Numbered from the stretch's first letter, positions 1-12,728 are shown. The stretch: 64,000 nucleotides of DNA from Sitta carolinensis (GCA_032173965.1 CM063292.1:7536001-7600000), one strand, 5' to 3'. Numbers and translations: made by a program. Notes: generated by a model not told the origin, from the sequence alone.

Positions 1-1021
1 AGGATGTTCTGTGCTTCTCAGCTGGCTGTATCTTAGTCATAAATGCCCTCTTCACATCTGGATTTCTGTCTGGACCTACCAACAGATGCAGGGTCTGTGT
101 TTTATCTTTTTTTTTTTTTTTTAATTTAGTCTTTTTGCCCCTTTCAGTTTTGTTTTTATGTTCTGACTCCATTGGCTCAGTCTCACATGAGTGGGGCTGA
201 GGTAACGGGGTGTGTGTGTGTGCTGCTGCTGAGCTGCCACATTCCATCCTATTTCTGCTCCCAGATCAGGATATGAGACAGATGAGATATTCCCTTGGGG
301 AATCTAGTATAGAGTATTCCATGGTTTTGGCAAAATCTCAGTAATGTGCTGCACAACAACATCATACCAATATACAGACAGTCTTGTAATGTAAGATTGG
401 GTTAATTTCAAAAGCACCAAGACAAGCAAACAAAACAAAACCCCCCAAAAAACCCCACTGAAACTTTCTTTTCAACATACAATTTTAGGATGATGTTGAC
501 ATTTTAACAAAGAAACCACTGGCAGATCATTTGGATCTTTTATTTAATGGAGACTTTACAGTCAAATATGTTTGTCAGTGCACAAAATATGTTCGAACAG
601 TCCAGTTTTGCTTATGTTTGAATGAGAATTATTCCTTTTTAGCTATTTTGTGGCTTTTCACTATTATGACCAGGAGTAAAAATAAAACTCTGTTTTCTTA
701 TCTGATGGCACAGACCTTTTCATCATACCTTAATTTGTCTCCTGAGCCTAAGCTTCATTCACAGCTCTATGTTCAATTTAGCCGTGGGCTCGACTATCTA
801 CTTTTTTTATTTTTAATAACTGCTATCAATTCTACCTAAAATGCCCTCCTATGGATCATTACATTGTGACTTGGCTTTTCCCTTGCACTTTTCCCTGAAA
901 GCTGTTTTTTTAGCTGAGGCCTGGGACCTCTGCCTGTCACTGCCCTCCTGAAATGATCATCTTTGGTTCACTAACAGATGATCCCTTATCATGATAGTCT
1001 AGCAATTTTCATATCAGGTTT

Positions 1022-1045
1022 AAAAAAAAAAAAAAAAAAAAAAAA
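1022..1045. repeat. poly(A) tract, 24 nt
   Basis: An uninterrupted A run followed by A/C-rich sequence. It may be a retrotransposon tail or slippage-grown homopolymer. No element body is recognisable upstream. Confidence 0.9.
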
Positions 1046-2803
1046 CCAAAAAACAAACACAAAATCCCAGTAACCACCACCACCCCAAACCCATAGAATT
1101 TTCTCTTCTCTCTAACTTTCTCATTGCAATAATAGAGATAATTATAGATGAGATGCTTTAGGTGATGTCAATGCAGATGACTATTTAGCTTTGTTTATAC
1201 CTTTTATTCAAAAATATTTCACATTATTACTAAGGCAGGAATAATTTAAAAAGGAAAAAAAAAACAGTGAAAATGTAATTTAAATGAAGAAATACTTTTG
1301 AGAGTTACAGGAATAGCGCTGAACAGCTCATTGTGCCAAACTGAGTGGCAAAATGTAGTGTACAGTTTTATGCAGTCTTATTGCATGCAGCATAGCACTT
1401 TGAGAACTTTGGAAAGTGAAGATTTAAGGTGAAGTTTCACATAAATATAGCATTTCTGCCTCTTCTCGCTGTATCAACAGTGGAGAGCAGAAATGCAGCT
1501 GCAATTATAGGCTGCACTTGCAGCTTGGGGTGTAAGAGCCCTTCAGCATCACCTTGAAAAAATGAAATCATGCTAGAGCTGGCTCTTCTCTACAGTGATC
1601 TGCTTCACAAGAAGAGCTTTCTCAGAGCCAGGGCTGAGCTGGACTGATGGCTGTGCCACCCAGAGAGGCTGGGATGAGAGGAGGGGGTGAAGAGCAGACA
1701 CAGCAAACATTCCCTACCTAATCCCAGAGCTGTGCATTTTGCCCTGTGCTGTGTCCTGGTTTCTGTTCCATCAAGTCCAATGCAAAGTGTTCAGAATGAA
1801 GGACAAAGGAAAAGTCAGGCTGGGCTCTCTCACTTCAGGAAAAGATTGAAATTCAGTTTCATCCATGTCACTCTGGGAGAGGAATATTTCAACCATCTGA
1901 GCTCAGTATTAGAACTGAAGTTTCTCTCAGTCTCTCATTTGGAGGTGTTCCATTCTGTTTTAATTTGAATTAATAGTGCAAATGTAGTCTAGTTTACATA
2001 TTCATCTGGGTGGTTGCAGTGAATATGTCAGATGAAAGTTGACCTCTGTCAAGGAAGAATTCTTGTTTTGCCAAACAGGCTTCTGGGAGCCAGGCACAAA
2101 CACCTCCAAGAGAGATATCCCTTGAAAGAGATGGAAATGAGACCAGGGCTCCTCTATTCATTCTCAAGTGTCTTTTCAAATGAACCAAAGCTATATAGCA
2201 AATCAAAATCCTATTAAGGAGATGACTGAAAAGATATGCTTTGGGTGTTTGTTAAATGAAAAAAACCCAACAAACCATGAACAATACAAGTAAACACATG
2301 TTGTTATCTTTCCATCTTCTATTAGATGATTCTCCAGGTCCTTGCATTTACTCACTTAAACTGAATTGTTAGGCATGGCTTTGTATCAGGTTTGCTCTGT
2401 CATTTCAGTGCTCATGGGATAAAAAAACAGGGGGACAAAATGGCAGCGGAGACAAATCTCCCAAGGTACCCTCATGTGAATACATGCAGAATCCTCCACT
2501 TCCCATGCAAACTGCTCAGTGCCAGCTTTGAATTCTGAAAACCTCTCCTGACATTTGCACATGTGTTTGCTGCAGCAGCACAGGTGGGTTGTGATTTGTC
2601 CCCTTTCCCGAGGAGCACAGCAATGGCAAACATCGTGTGTGTGTTGGGGGCAGGGAGTTGGGGTGCTGAGAAAAGCAGAAGTCTTGTAGCATCTTGTCTG
2701 CAGAAGATGACAAACCAATTTCATGTTTGTGAGCTGAGAATTAAAGGCTCAACCAGGAGTGATACAAGTATCAACTTTTAATTTGCTGTGCTTTCAGATT
2801 TCC

Positions 2804-2808
<5 letters not shown>

Positions 2809-2842
<34 letters not shown>
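2809..2842. repeat. poly(T) tract, 34 nt
   Basis: An uninterrupted T run. It could be a minus-strand poly(A) tail, but no element body is recognisable downstream. Confidence 0.9.
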
Positions 2843-2843
<1 letters not shown>

Positions 2844-3300
2844 TCTCTCACAGACAGAGACTTCTAGGCAAACACTTGAGGACATATAAGAGAATTACAC
2901 TTTTAATATTATAGTGCTCATTATTTTAATTAATGGCTGCAAGAAGTTGCTTGGAGACAATTTTTTAAACTTCCTGAAACGATCATTAATATTTGATGAG
3001 AGGAAGAACACTATCTCCTGGAGTAATGAATTGGTGTGTTATGAAACCCTGTATCTGTGCACTTCTTGGGCAAAATGTGCTCATTCCTTTGGCTCACACT
3101 GCTCCCAGGGTGCTGGAGCCTCCACTGGAGCTGGGCTTTCCACCTGCACAGTCCTGAGCTGCTGCTGGCTGGCTTCTACCTGTGCCACACCTCTCTGAAG
3201 GGGAGGCTGGCTGGGGTAAAACACCCCTGATTTTGGAATGTTGGGGTTGGGTGTGTGGACAGAGGGATTTATGTGTTCTGGAATAACCTGGCAGTGAAAG

Positions 3301-3752
3301 TGATGCCTTCTGGAGGCTGACCTGGAACAGAGACCGGGCAGAGCAAAAGGATAAAGCAGGGATTTATTAAAAAGCCTCACTGGGCACACCTGGGCAGCAC
3401 AAGAGTCCAGCTGGGCACGCCCAAAATGGACCCAAAATGGTCACAAAATGGATGACCAATCACAAGGTCTCCCGTTTTTATAAATTCTGTTCCATCAGCA
3501 TATTGCAGATAATTGTCCAAATATAGCTTCAGGTTATGAAGCTCCATCCTCATTTTCCTCTCTTCCCTTCACCATTGGTTTTGTTCTTGGGCTTGAAATT
3601 TGTATTGGTTGTCCTTGGTCCCAAGCTAGAGCAGGAATTGTTTTGTCTCCCTCCTCTGTGAAGAGAGCTCACCAACACTGAATATGAAACCCAGAATCAC
3701 TCTAAACCAGCACAGGATCTGAAAAATATAAAAGCTAAAACTTAAGGCATCA
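3301..3752 (-). mobile_element. solo LTR, avian endogenous retrovirus, family A copy 1
   Basis: Read on the minus strand, this 452-bp unit starts TGATGCC and ends GGCATCA, perfect 7-bp inverted termini. It is flanked by a direct AAAG (3297-3300 and 3753-3756), a 4-bp target duplication of the kind typical of gammaretrovirus-like (ERV1) insertions. On the minus strand it carries a TATA-like TATAAA near 3477-3482 and an AATAAA signal at 3363-3368, so promoter, R and U5 parts are all present. It aligns over most of its length with the plus-strand copies at 15087-15531 and 40480-41038. No gag, pol or env sequence adjoins it, so it is a solo LTR, presumably left by LTR-LTR recombination. Family name is not assigned. 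Confidence 0.85.
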
Positions 3753-4069
3753 AAAGACTGAGCCACACACCTGGGGCACCAAGCTCTTGCAGCAGGGTTT
3801 CTGTTTTTCTGGGCCTGCCAGAGACAGCACAAGGATTTCCTCTGCTTTGTACCAAGCCATGAATACCTCTGGAAACCACAGTCCTGTAGCTTTGCTTGTG
3901 GAATTCTCACAGTATGTGTCGGCTCTTGCATTTGTAACCAGCTAAATGTAGATGGAATTATGAAGACATTGGAGGTCATTAAGAACTTCAATTGCAATTT
4001 TGCAAGGGCCAGATTCCATTGCTCTATTCAGTCATTCAGTCTTCAGTTGAGGTTTCTTGGTTTCTGTCT

Positions 4070-4070
<1 letters not shown>

Positions 4071-4102
<32 letters not shown>
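4071..4102. repeat. poly(T) tract, 32 nt
   Basis: An uninterrupted T run. No parent element is recognised beside it. Confidence 0.9.
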
Positions 4103-4108
<6 letters not shown>

Positions 4109-4302
4109 CCCGCTGTTCAGATGGTCCTGTTTGGAAATCTTCAGTCTCCAGTACCTGCTTAAGTGTTTCCCCTTTGTCAGGTGTCTATTTACCTTACTGT
4201 CTATTCCTTTCTCTCCATTTTTTGTCACCTGTTGAACCAGGTTGCTTAGTGCTCCTTCTCTGTTTTTTTCCCATTTATTATAATCCATAATTCATTTTCT
4301 AA

Positions 4303-4347
4303 AAAAAAAAAAAAAAAATAAAATAAAATAAAATAAAATAAAATAAA
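4303..4347. repeat. poly(A) plus (TAAAA)n microsatellite
   Basis: An A run of about 17 followed by about six TAAAA units. This pattern often grows from a retroelement tail, but no element body is recognised upstream. Confidence 0.9.
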
Positions 4348-6420
4348 TCCTTATATATCCATTAAATAATTTTGTCAGTTGATTATGCAATATGGTTGTC
4401 TTATACAAAACCTATAATGAGAACAGCTGATTTCAGTGTCCATGTGTGGAAATTCAGGAACCTGGGTCATAAAGTCCTCGACTCTGACAGCCAAATTTTG
4501 TCTTTAAGGGATGGCGAAGAAGAAAATCCTAAACTATACATACCCATACCATTCGACCAAAAGAAATACTCTTGTTCCAAATTTTGGAAGGAAGGCAGTC
4601 AGGCTCTTTTTGGATTCAAGGTGGTATTTGGGCACTTAAAGTTGAGAACCTGGAAAAGGTTCAGAAGATTAATCAGTCCAGATAAGTTGGGCAAACTTGA
4701 TGCTGCCCAGAATCTGTAACTTTTTTCAGAATAAAGCTGAGTACACTTTGTTATTTGCAGTATTTCCTATTCATTCAGGACTTTTTGAAAATGAACCTTC
4801 ATTTTCAGTTAACCAGTTAGATTTCACAAGGCAAAATAATTTTTTTCTTAATAAATTAAATTTTTAATTTAATGCTGTCCTATTTTAATAACAAGATTTC
4901 TCTGTTTGGATGAAACACACAAGTAATGACTGCACAAGATAAAAGGCATGAACTGAAATGAATACCTGAAAATTCTTGTAAGGATGGTCTTTAGTAGTTC
5001 TACAAGTTATTTTGAACTAATAAGTTATGGTTGGTGTTTTGCTACTGTGTTGGTCTCAGTGGACATAATTAATAGAGAAGTTGTTTTTATTTTTAACAAG
5101 AATATTTCCTAGTGCCCCTGAAAATGAGGGCATTTTTTTCTAATTAATAATTCTCTCTGTTTAAAAGGAATAATATTCAGTCACAATAATGGCCACATTC
5201 TTTGCATGACTGGAAGGCAGCTGCTAAGCATACTGTGAAGTCCTATCTCCAAAACACAATTCTGAATGAAAGTCTAAGCTGGTATAAACAAGCATAACTT
5301 CATTAAGCTGAGAGGAATTATGTTTGCCTGCTGCAGCCTGGAGATGGCCTTTATTATCATTCGAGATATTAAGCATAGCAGAAAGTCACTGACTTTCTGC
5401 TTTTGAAAAGCTTTGGAGCTTTTGGATGTACTGTAAACAAGAATGGGGTAGATTGGCAATTTAATATTGTCTAATGGCACCGTTTCACCCAAGGTGTGTT
5501 ATTAAGAAACACAAAGAATTTGTGAGGCTGTGTGAGGAGCTCTGGAGGCATCGGTGCCTTTGTTGTGTGACATGGTGCAACTCATGTAGAGATTCATTTT
5601 GCTAATTATGTGGATAAAAATCTGTGGTGGAGGAAACAAAAAACTATTTCTCATTGAATTAAATCTGTCATTAAATGTTTTTTTCCAGGACCGTAGTTCT
5701 TTCAGCACTTTAGAAAGAGCTGTTTGTTCTCATTGGCGATTTGAAAAGCAATGTAAGACAAAAGCAAAACCTTATTACTAAAGAGGACACCTTCCCCCTG
5801 CCCCATTCCCATCCAAGGGGGCACATTCACTGTGTGCAGATCAAGAACCAGTGATCCTTGCTTGGTGGGGCTTTACCAACCTTTCCAAATCTGTTATTTT
5901 TGTGAGGAGGTAGAAAAAAAGGCGTTTGAAACATTTTGGTGAAGAGAAAAAAAAATTTTGTCTCGCCCTGTTCCAATACCTATTAAAAAACACTGTATAG
6001 CTAATTATTTTTCTCAAATTCTTGGTACTGGATGCTCTCTACATGCCTGAGGTGTTACAGGTGCTGCTCCATCTAATGACTGTCTGAAGCTCTGGCACCA
6101 CCCTGAGCTGGCAGAAATCTCCTGGCAGACTTGTCCAGGTTCACTGTGGTCTCTGGAGGCTGTGCCTTCAGCAGGCTGCAGCCAGGGCTGGAGGAGCCCT
6201 GCGTGTTCTGGAAGCTTCTCCTTGTGGCAGGGGCAGGCTGGAGCTGGCAGCTTCAGCAGAGCCTGTGATTGAGGGGTTTCCAGCCTAATGGGACAGGCTG
6301 GAGAGGGATGAAAAGACAGATGTGTTTTCAGCAAATCTTCCTGGGAACTCGGAGGTTTTAACTAGCTTTATTCTGCCCCAGCAGCCCTCCCACCATCAGG
6401 AAGTGTCCCTGTCTTGGGTG

Positions 6421-7085
6421 GCAGCATGGATTGTGTCAGCAGCTGCTCAAACTGGGGCTGGGCTGGGGCTGTGCTCATCCTCTGCTCAGGGGCAGCTGTG
6501 CCAAAGCAGCTGGGGCAGTTTTCTTTCTCTCTGCCAGCACCCATCCTCCCTGCAGGAGCTCTCTCTGCTCCTGGGCCACTGAGTGTCCCTGCAGGGCTGA
6601 TAAACTGAGCCCAGCCCCTGGCAGAGGCTGCAGCCAGGCCAGGAGCCAAGCATTCCTGCCTGCAGCCCCTCTGCCCCTGGCCACACTGCACTCAGCCTTG
6701 CCACTGCATTCCCAGAGGGAGAGCAGGCCCAGCCACAGCTCCACTGGCCCTGCCCAGGCAATGTGCCCCTTGCTGCAGGATCCCTGCTCCAGCAGAGCCA
6801 CAGCTGCCCCTGCAGGAGGCTGCAGCCCCTGGAATGGCTCTGCTGCCAACACCCTGACCCACAGGGGCAGGGGGGATTCGGACTCTGCCACTGGCCTTGC
6901 TGCTGCTATTGCTGCACTCTTACTGGAGTTCTCCTCATAAAGAACTGCTATTGCTATCCCCATAGCTGTGCCTGAGAGCCCCTGAAATTCACAATTACAA
7001 TAATTTGGAGGGAGGAGTTTCCATTCTCCATTCCAAGGGAGGCTCCTGCCTTCCTCAGCAGACACCTGTCCTTCAAACCAAGACA
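6421..7085 (-). mobile_element. LTR arm of passerine-type ERV, family D, minus copy
   Basis: On the minus strand this starts TGTCTTGGTTTGAAGG at 7085, an LTR opening I associate from memory with passerine endogenous retroviruses. The 665-bp arm matches 20998-21663 in inverted orientation. I count about five differences (three or four substitutions and a short indel, all within about 250 bp of the 5' end), so identity is about 99%. The match stops abruptly at 6421. Beyond it the minus-strand sequence differs from the other copy but contains AATAAA (6367-6372) within about 60 bp, so this copy may have its own R-U5 down to about 6300. An open frame of 169 codons crosses the arm and recurs in the other copy. 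It is GC-rich, low in complexity, and resembles no retroviral protein. Confidence 0.8.
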
Positions 7086-9127
7086 GTCTCCTCTTGTGCC
7101 CCTGCAGCAGGACACCATATAGAACACGTGGCTGTCACTGGGAGTAGGTGTGAATTCCATAATTGTCCATGGCACCAGTTTCTAACATAACAGCCTGGGA
7201 CGTGTTATAGTTGGGAGTTCTGCACTGATTGCCATGGATTTTTGATCAGTTCCCCAAAAATAAAAACGGCAGAGAGATGAGAGGAGAGAACAAAACGTGA
7301 AAAGCAAGTGAGTCTGACAGTAGAAGAGTGTCTGCTGATGTCTGAGAACTGAACTATAGAAAACCCTCTCCGAGTACCCTGCATGGGCTCACAGCTGAAA
7401 AATATTTACTGAGTGCATTTAACCAAATGGATTTAAGTATACAGAATCCATTTGCAAAATGTCTACAACTATTGGGTAAATTGAGCTCATTGTTTGTATG
7501 GCTGTCTCTGCAATCAAACTGTAATCATGTGTAAACTGTGAGCAACCATGTGCAGTTCATATGCAATTATTTACAAACTGGTTTTGTGAAATCCAATTGT
7601 ATTACCAGTGGTAATGAACTTCAGTATGTAATAGGGGTTTTTTTCAACATCTTTTAAATGCTTCAGTGCCTTTCTTCCTATTTTAAGCCTTTCTGAATTT
7701 AAAAATAGATTAATTTATACTACACATTTCAGGATTACCTTTCATTTAGTGATGAAGTTCATGCCACAAAATGCAGTGCCTTACCACAACCTGCTTTTGC
7801 CATGCATATTTGATCACTCCAGCTCAAACCTGGGGTTGGTATTGTAATTCAGAGTAGCAACTCCGTGGGCTGATAAAAAAGTGAGAAAAGTTTTAAGCTG
7901 TGCTACTTTCTTTTCAAGGCTGCTAAAAGGTGTTTATTGTTTGCCTCCTTCCCAATCCATGAGCCTTTAAACCTTGAGCAGTAAGTCAGCACAGCTTTGC
8001 AGGTGGTGGGAAATGAACAGCGTTAAAGAAATTTCTTTTAGAATTCCTCTTTCTACTTTCTCTGGGAAGCAAGTCACAAAACCTTCGTGGAGTTGTGATG
8101 CCACCTGAAAGTTTCACTTTTGAGAGGACCTCATTAGTCTCCTCTTTACTGCTTAAAGCAGATAACTGTTTAAAGTTTTAATGCCGTATCACCAGAGAGA
8201 TGTGTCTCTAGCCCTTAAACACAGAACAATGCTCTGGGATGGAGCTTCTTTTCCACAGCTTCCCCATGCCTCGCAAAATAGAGCAAAATTCACAGAGCCT
8301 TATGTCACAGAATCAGTTTTCACTGACATTTTGTGTTCTGTGGATCAGAATGTGGCAGGAATGAGTTTGAGTCACAGGTTTTGGAAAGGATGGTTCTAAC
8401 AGGCATAAATCCTGAGAGTCTTTTAGACTCTGCCTTCTGTAACCTGCTGAAGCCAGGCCAGTGAGCTTTGTCCCTCCCTCACAACCGCTTTGGCTGTAGC
8501 AAACAGTGCAATGGAGATGTAAGAAAATAAGCAGAGTTTTGCTCCCACATAAACCAAACAGCTGTGGAGCTCTACAAAGAAATATTTTCCACATCCTAGA
8601 AATAATCATCTCCACTAAGAAAGAACTGTCAGAAGAGATCCTGGGAACCTGGAGATGAATATGAAGGAAAAAATGTGCTAAAGCAGGGTCTGAGAGAATA
8701 TTGGTAAATGTTACATATGACAAAAGGAAACCAAAGTCATCCTGACACTAAAATTCTGATTAGACAAAGCTGTGCCTCTTCTAAACTTCTTCATTTAAAT
8801 AGTAGTTTGTTTTTTTTCCTTTCGTGAGTATGTATGTTCATTCCTGCTCTTCCTTCCCAAAAATTTGTCTGATATGTCTTCAGAGAAAAATGTCACAGGA
8901 CAACAGTCTGCTGCTAGGGGGAAATGTCAGGGTGAAGCCTGGCCATACATCATCCCTAAACGCTGAGGCACGAGGATTTCAAGGGGGAAGGTATTTATCA
9001 TGTGATATTGTTCTGTTTCAATGACTCTATATTTCTGTAGTGCCAGGTGATGGATGCATGCTGGGAGCCATCATTCTCCTCCTGCAGCAGTTCCAGGGGT
9101 TCACTGTGCCCTTGTTAAACAGCTGCA
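7086..9127. other. unique noncoding DNA
   Basis: No gene or transposon is recognised. Base composition is ordinary, with many short oligo-A/T runs. The longest open frame (136 codons, minus, 8313-8723) has no recognisable motif. The segment opens with GTCTCC, which mirrors the GGAGAC preceding the inverted LTR copy at 20998. Confidence 0.55.
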
Positions 9128-9470
9128 CCCACATCCCATCCCAAACCATCCCATTATCCCATCCCATTATCTCATCCCATGAATCCCATCCCATGAATTC
9201 CATCCCATCCCATTATCCCATTATTCCATCCCATTATCCCATTATTCCATCCCATCCTATTATCCTATTATTCCATCCCAAACCATGCCATCAAACCCAT
9301 CCCATGCCATCCCATGCCATCCCATTGTCCCATTATCCCATTATCCCATCCCAGCCCATCCATGCCATGCCATGCCATGCCATGCCATGCCATGCCATCC
9401 CATCCCATCCCATCCCAAAACATCCTATCCCATCCCATCCATCCCATCCCATTATCCCATCCCATACTAA
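9128..9470. repeat. (CCCAT)n-type satellite, about 340 bp
   Basis: A pentamer-based array: CATCC/CCCAT units with interspersed CCATTAT variants, and a pure CATGC block at about 9361-9397. It yields open frames on both strands rich in Pro/His/Ser (plus) and Gly/Trp/Met (minus), which are repeat translations and not genes. The minus strand is G-rich (GGGAT words). The array has clean borders with unique DNA on both sides. Confidence 0.95.
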
Positions 9471-12339
9471 CTAGAGTTTGTACTAACTTTTTCTTATGTT
9501 TCTGCTAGTACCCTTAACCTTGGAAACAAAATATTTTTATTTCAGGTACTCATTGATATTAATGACTCTGCATCCATGTTAAATAATGCTGAAATTTCAG
9601 AGCACACAGGTATTTTCATGAATAAATGGAAGACATTGTAGATATGATTAAGGTCCTTCCAGATGGACTGGAATCGACTACATGCACTTGTAGAAATACC
9701 TACACTTTGTTTTTACTCACTAACTGTGCCTAACACAGGGGTTTTTTGCAGCTTTGTGTCCTTTGCTATGGGAAACCTTGGTTAGATTTTTACCTTCCCA
9801 AAAGCATGGCTGGTTGAGATTTGTGACTTCAGACAAAAGCACCATTTTGGGGGATGGTGGAAGTATCACTGAGCAGAAATTGTGTGTGAAATAGAGCACA
9901 TCTGAGAGTGACTCTGAAGGAGATTTCATTCCCTCCCCACTGCAGCAGCTCCAGTGGTTTTTCCAGCTGCTGCTTGTTCCCCAGGGCAGAGCAGTCCCCC
10001 AGTGGGCACTGCAGGGAGCTCTGGTGAGCGCTGGGCACGCACCCAGGGCACCAGGCAGGAAGGAATGCCTCCCTTCTCTAGGGGAGCCACTCTTTGCAGC
10101 AGGTCCTGCCTGTCTGCAGAGGATTTTTGCTGCCACATATCATCCTCCTGGTAATCATCACAAAAAATAACTGCAGGGAGATTTTCAGGGAGCTTTCCTG
10201 AATTTCCCCAAACCCACTTAGCAGAGAGTACATGGGAGGGTGAAATGTTTCTTTGTCTTTATTGCCCCCAATGTTGTTCAAGTCAGGACCAGCTACGTTT
10301 TTGCCTTGTGTAAAAATCGTGCACAGACTACCAGAAAACTGAAATGGGAGTATTTCATTTACAAGTGACCTTGCTAGAGAGGCCTTGAAATCTATCAAAA
10401 TATGCATTTCTATCATCCTTAAGAGATACTGCTAAGTAATTTGATTGCAATGGTGATAATAGGAAAATTATTTGAATCTTTGCTTTTGTAGAGGTATGTT
10501 TGACTATTTTTCTGCCTTTCTACATCAAGAACTCATTCAAAAGAAATATGTGGAATGGATTGTTCAGGAAACAAAGTCAGTTTGTTTTATATCAACAACG
10601 TATTCAGGGAGCTAAGCTGATATAGTTTCTGTAATACTGCTTCCTTTTGTCCCAGTGAAAGGAAGAAGACAATTTATTGTGTTTTTTTTTTTTTTTTTTT
10701 TTTTTATAAGTAGTGGCTGTTTTTTAATGTCATGCTCATTCTTCATTTACAAATCTGGAAAATATTTGCAAACAGTTATTCCATCTTTTAATGACATAAA
10801 TTATCTAGCAATCAAGATAAACTAAGAATTTGGTTTGGACTTTCAGGCTAAGATTGAAACTATGATGACTCAAAAACTCCAAATGGAAATCCTGTAAATA
10901 TTCATTTGGACTCCTGAAAAGTTTGATGTATTCTCTTTTTACAAGTTAAATTTAACAGCAAAGAACCTGCGATACTCTTGTTTTAGGGGGGATCAAGCTC
11001 CTGCTGTCCTGCTGTACTGTGCAGACTGAACTGTAGATAAAACACAGCCTCACCCAGCCCTATCTTTGAACCCCATCATTGTACCCAGGGGAATTCCCAG
11101 GCTTTGGACTCAGGTAGAAGTGCATGCAACTGGAAGAACTTGTGGTTTAGGACTAGCTCAGAGTTCTGGAATCCAGGACTGTCCTTTTGGCTGCAGGCCA
11201 CATTTGTAGAGATTAAGAAATAACAAAATATGTCATTTTATTCTGCCAGACCATTTCAGAGCAGCTTTGGGTGCAAATTCACATCCTTTGTGTTTGTTTC
11301 TGATTTGTTAGTGGAAGGTTTAAAGTGTCATAAAGCAAATGAGATCCTGGTCCTCGGGTCAGGCTGGAGATTTCAGTGAGGTACATTACGTAGCTTCATA
11401 TTTTTTATCTGTTTTTTTCATGCCTCGAGGAGAGATGTTGAACTCCTAGCTTTCTGAAAGAAGGGTGTTCTTGTACTCTTTGCTTCCATGTATCTTTGCA
11501 CAACACATTTTCAGTCCCACTGGGCTGGCACCAATTGCAAGAATATGTTACTTACATTCATTTTTTTTTGTTTTACCACATATTCTCTAAGGAATTTTCA
11601 AGCTTGCAAGACTATGAAACTATAAAGATGAAAAAGATTGGGGAGTTTTAGGCTGTATCAAAGGTACTTTTCATGGCTTATGCTCTCTGAGAGTCATGCA
11701 CAATCGGGTTTCAGACAGTGCTCAAATATATCTGGAGTGGGTATTATACCACTGACTCCATTATCAGCTGCTGCAGTCCCAGGGTGGCAAAAGAAGGCCA
11801 CATCTTTTTGCTCATACAGACATCTAAAAATGTTGGCTATTGTGGGATTTCATTTAATTCACACCGTGGATGAACAGGCAGGCTGGAAAAAGATTTGTTT
11901 TGTCCATTGGTGAGTTACAATGTTGTTGAGTTTTCTGGGAACTCTTGACCCACTGTTCCTGTTCCTCTTGCCAAAAGAGGATGAGTGCTCTGGTGTTGGC
12001 ATTTGCTGGACCATTACATCAGAAGTCAAGAGACATGTGGGGAATAGTAAATCTTGCTTTCCCAGTGGAGCAGAGTTGAAGATTCAGACCAGGTTTATCA
12101 ATCTCATGTGTTGTTTTTAGGGGGCAAGAGCACATTTGTGTTGTTGCAGTGGAGTGGGTGATACTCCCCTTACACCAGAGGGATGTCCACCAGAACAAGG
12201 TCAGGCCCTCAGGATCTGGGCTGTCTGCTTGGGGAGCACATTTAGGTGCCCAAAGAGGGGCACTGGTTCTGCCCTGAGTCCCCATTCCCACCTATTCCTC
12301 CCTGCAGGAGAGCCTTTACAGACAGTGCCTGGCATCACA
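9471..12339. other. unique noncoding DNA
   Basis: No gene is recognised. It includes a 24-nt T tract (10682-10705). A GC-richer patch at 9930-10140 yields several overlapping frames on both strands, typical of composition rather than coding. Positions 12130-12339 are GC-rich and run into the CR1 fragment. Confidence 0.55.
10682..10705. repeat. poly(T) tract, 24 nt
   Basis: An uninterrupted T run in AT-rich unique DNA. Confidence 0.9.
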
Positions 12340-12728
12340 GCACTTGAGGCCGAGGTGAGAAGGGACCTCCAGAGGGCTTCTTGTCCCACCCCACTGCTCA
12401 AGAAGGGTCAGCAGGATCAGATAACTTCTGAATCTCTCCAAGCATGGAGACTCCACAACTCCTCTGGGCAACCTGCCCCAGTGCCTGGCCACCTTCCCAG
12501 TAAACAGTGGGTTTATGTTCTGGTAGAACCTCCTGTACCTGTGGCCCTGTCACTGAGCACCTCTGGGAAGGTCCTGGCCCCTCTTCTTTGGATCTTTATG
12601 GACATTGAAGAGATCTCCCAGCCCCAGCTCTCTCAGTTGTCTGGGACAGGCTCCAGTCTCTCCATCACCTCAGTGTTCCTCCACTGGCCTCTCTCCAGTA
12701 GCTCTGTCTCTTTCCCCACTGGGGAACC
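12340..12728 (-). mobile_element. CR1 LINE 3' fragment, old, left part
   Basis: The plus strand reads as the complement of a CR1 3' region. Diagnostic stretches are GAAGGGACCTCC, CTGCTCAAGAAGGGTCAGC, the 'gagactccacaac..ctctgggcaacctg' segment near 12448-12475, and 'ctctctccagtagctc' near 12692-12707. Divergence from the CR1 sequence I remember looks like roughly 20-30%, implying an old copy. It is interrupted at 12728 by a family B LTR and resumes at 13027. The 203-codon plus-strand frame here (12136-12747) is antisense to CR1 and not a gene. Confidence 0.8.

Larger units (their letters stand above)
1..3300. other. unique noncoding DNA, no gene recognised
   Basis: No coding region, RNA gene or recognisable transposon is visible here. 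The sequence is mostly AT-rich and complex. It contains a short GT run near 211-223, a 24-nt A tract at 1022-1045 and a 34-nt T tract at 2809-2842. Open frames are all 112 codons or shorter, with no splice-like borders or familiar protein motifs. A GC-richer patch at about 3090-3260 is rich in CTG/CAG words but matches nothing I recognise. Confidence 0.6.
3753..6420. other. unique noncoding DNA with simple repeats
   Basis: AT-rich DNA with a 32-nt T tract (4071-4102) and an A tract running into a TAAAA microsatellite (4303-4347). An open frame of 115 codons at 4372-4719 starts at TTG, has no recognisable domain and no splice context, and is treated as chance. From about 6014 the sequence becomes GC-richer. 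Positions 6300-6420 may be the 3' part (R-U5) of the adjoining minus-strand LTR, because a minus-strand AATAAA lies at 6367-6372. Confidence 0.5.

Noticed and set aside
4372..4719. 115-codon frame with protein-like composition
   Set aside because: Starts at TTG rather than ATG, has no recognised domain and no splice context. Chance is likely, though a degraded retrocopy cannot be excluded.
5689..5752. Second exon-like segment: acceptor 'ttttttccag' and donor GTAAGA
   Set aside because: Length is not a multiple of three, the donor is weak, the segment is short, and no partner exon is visible.
6475..7065. 196-codon open frame, also present as a 200-codon frame at 21007-21609
   Set aside because: It lies in an LTR arm, is GC-rich and Ala/Gly/Leu-rich, and overlaps equally long frames on the opposite strand. 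Its recurrence comes from repeat identity, not protein conservation.
9040..9474. Pro/His/Ser-rich 144-codon frame
   Set aside because: Translation of the CCCAT satellite.
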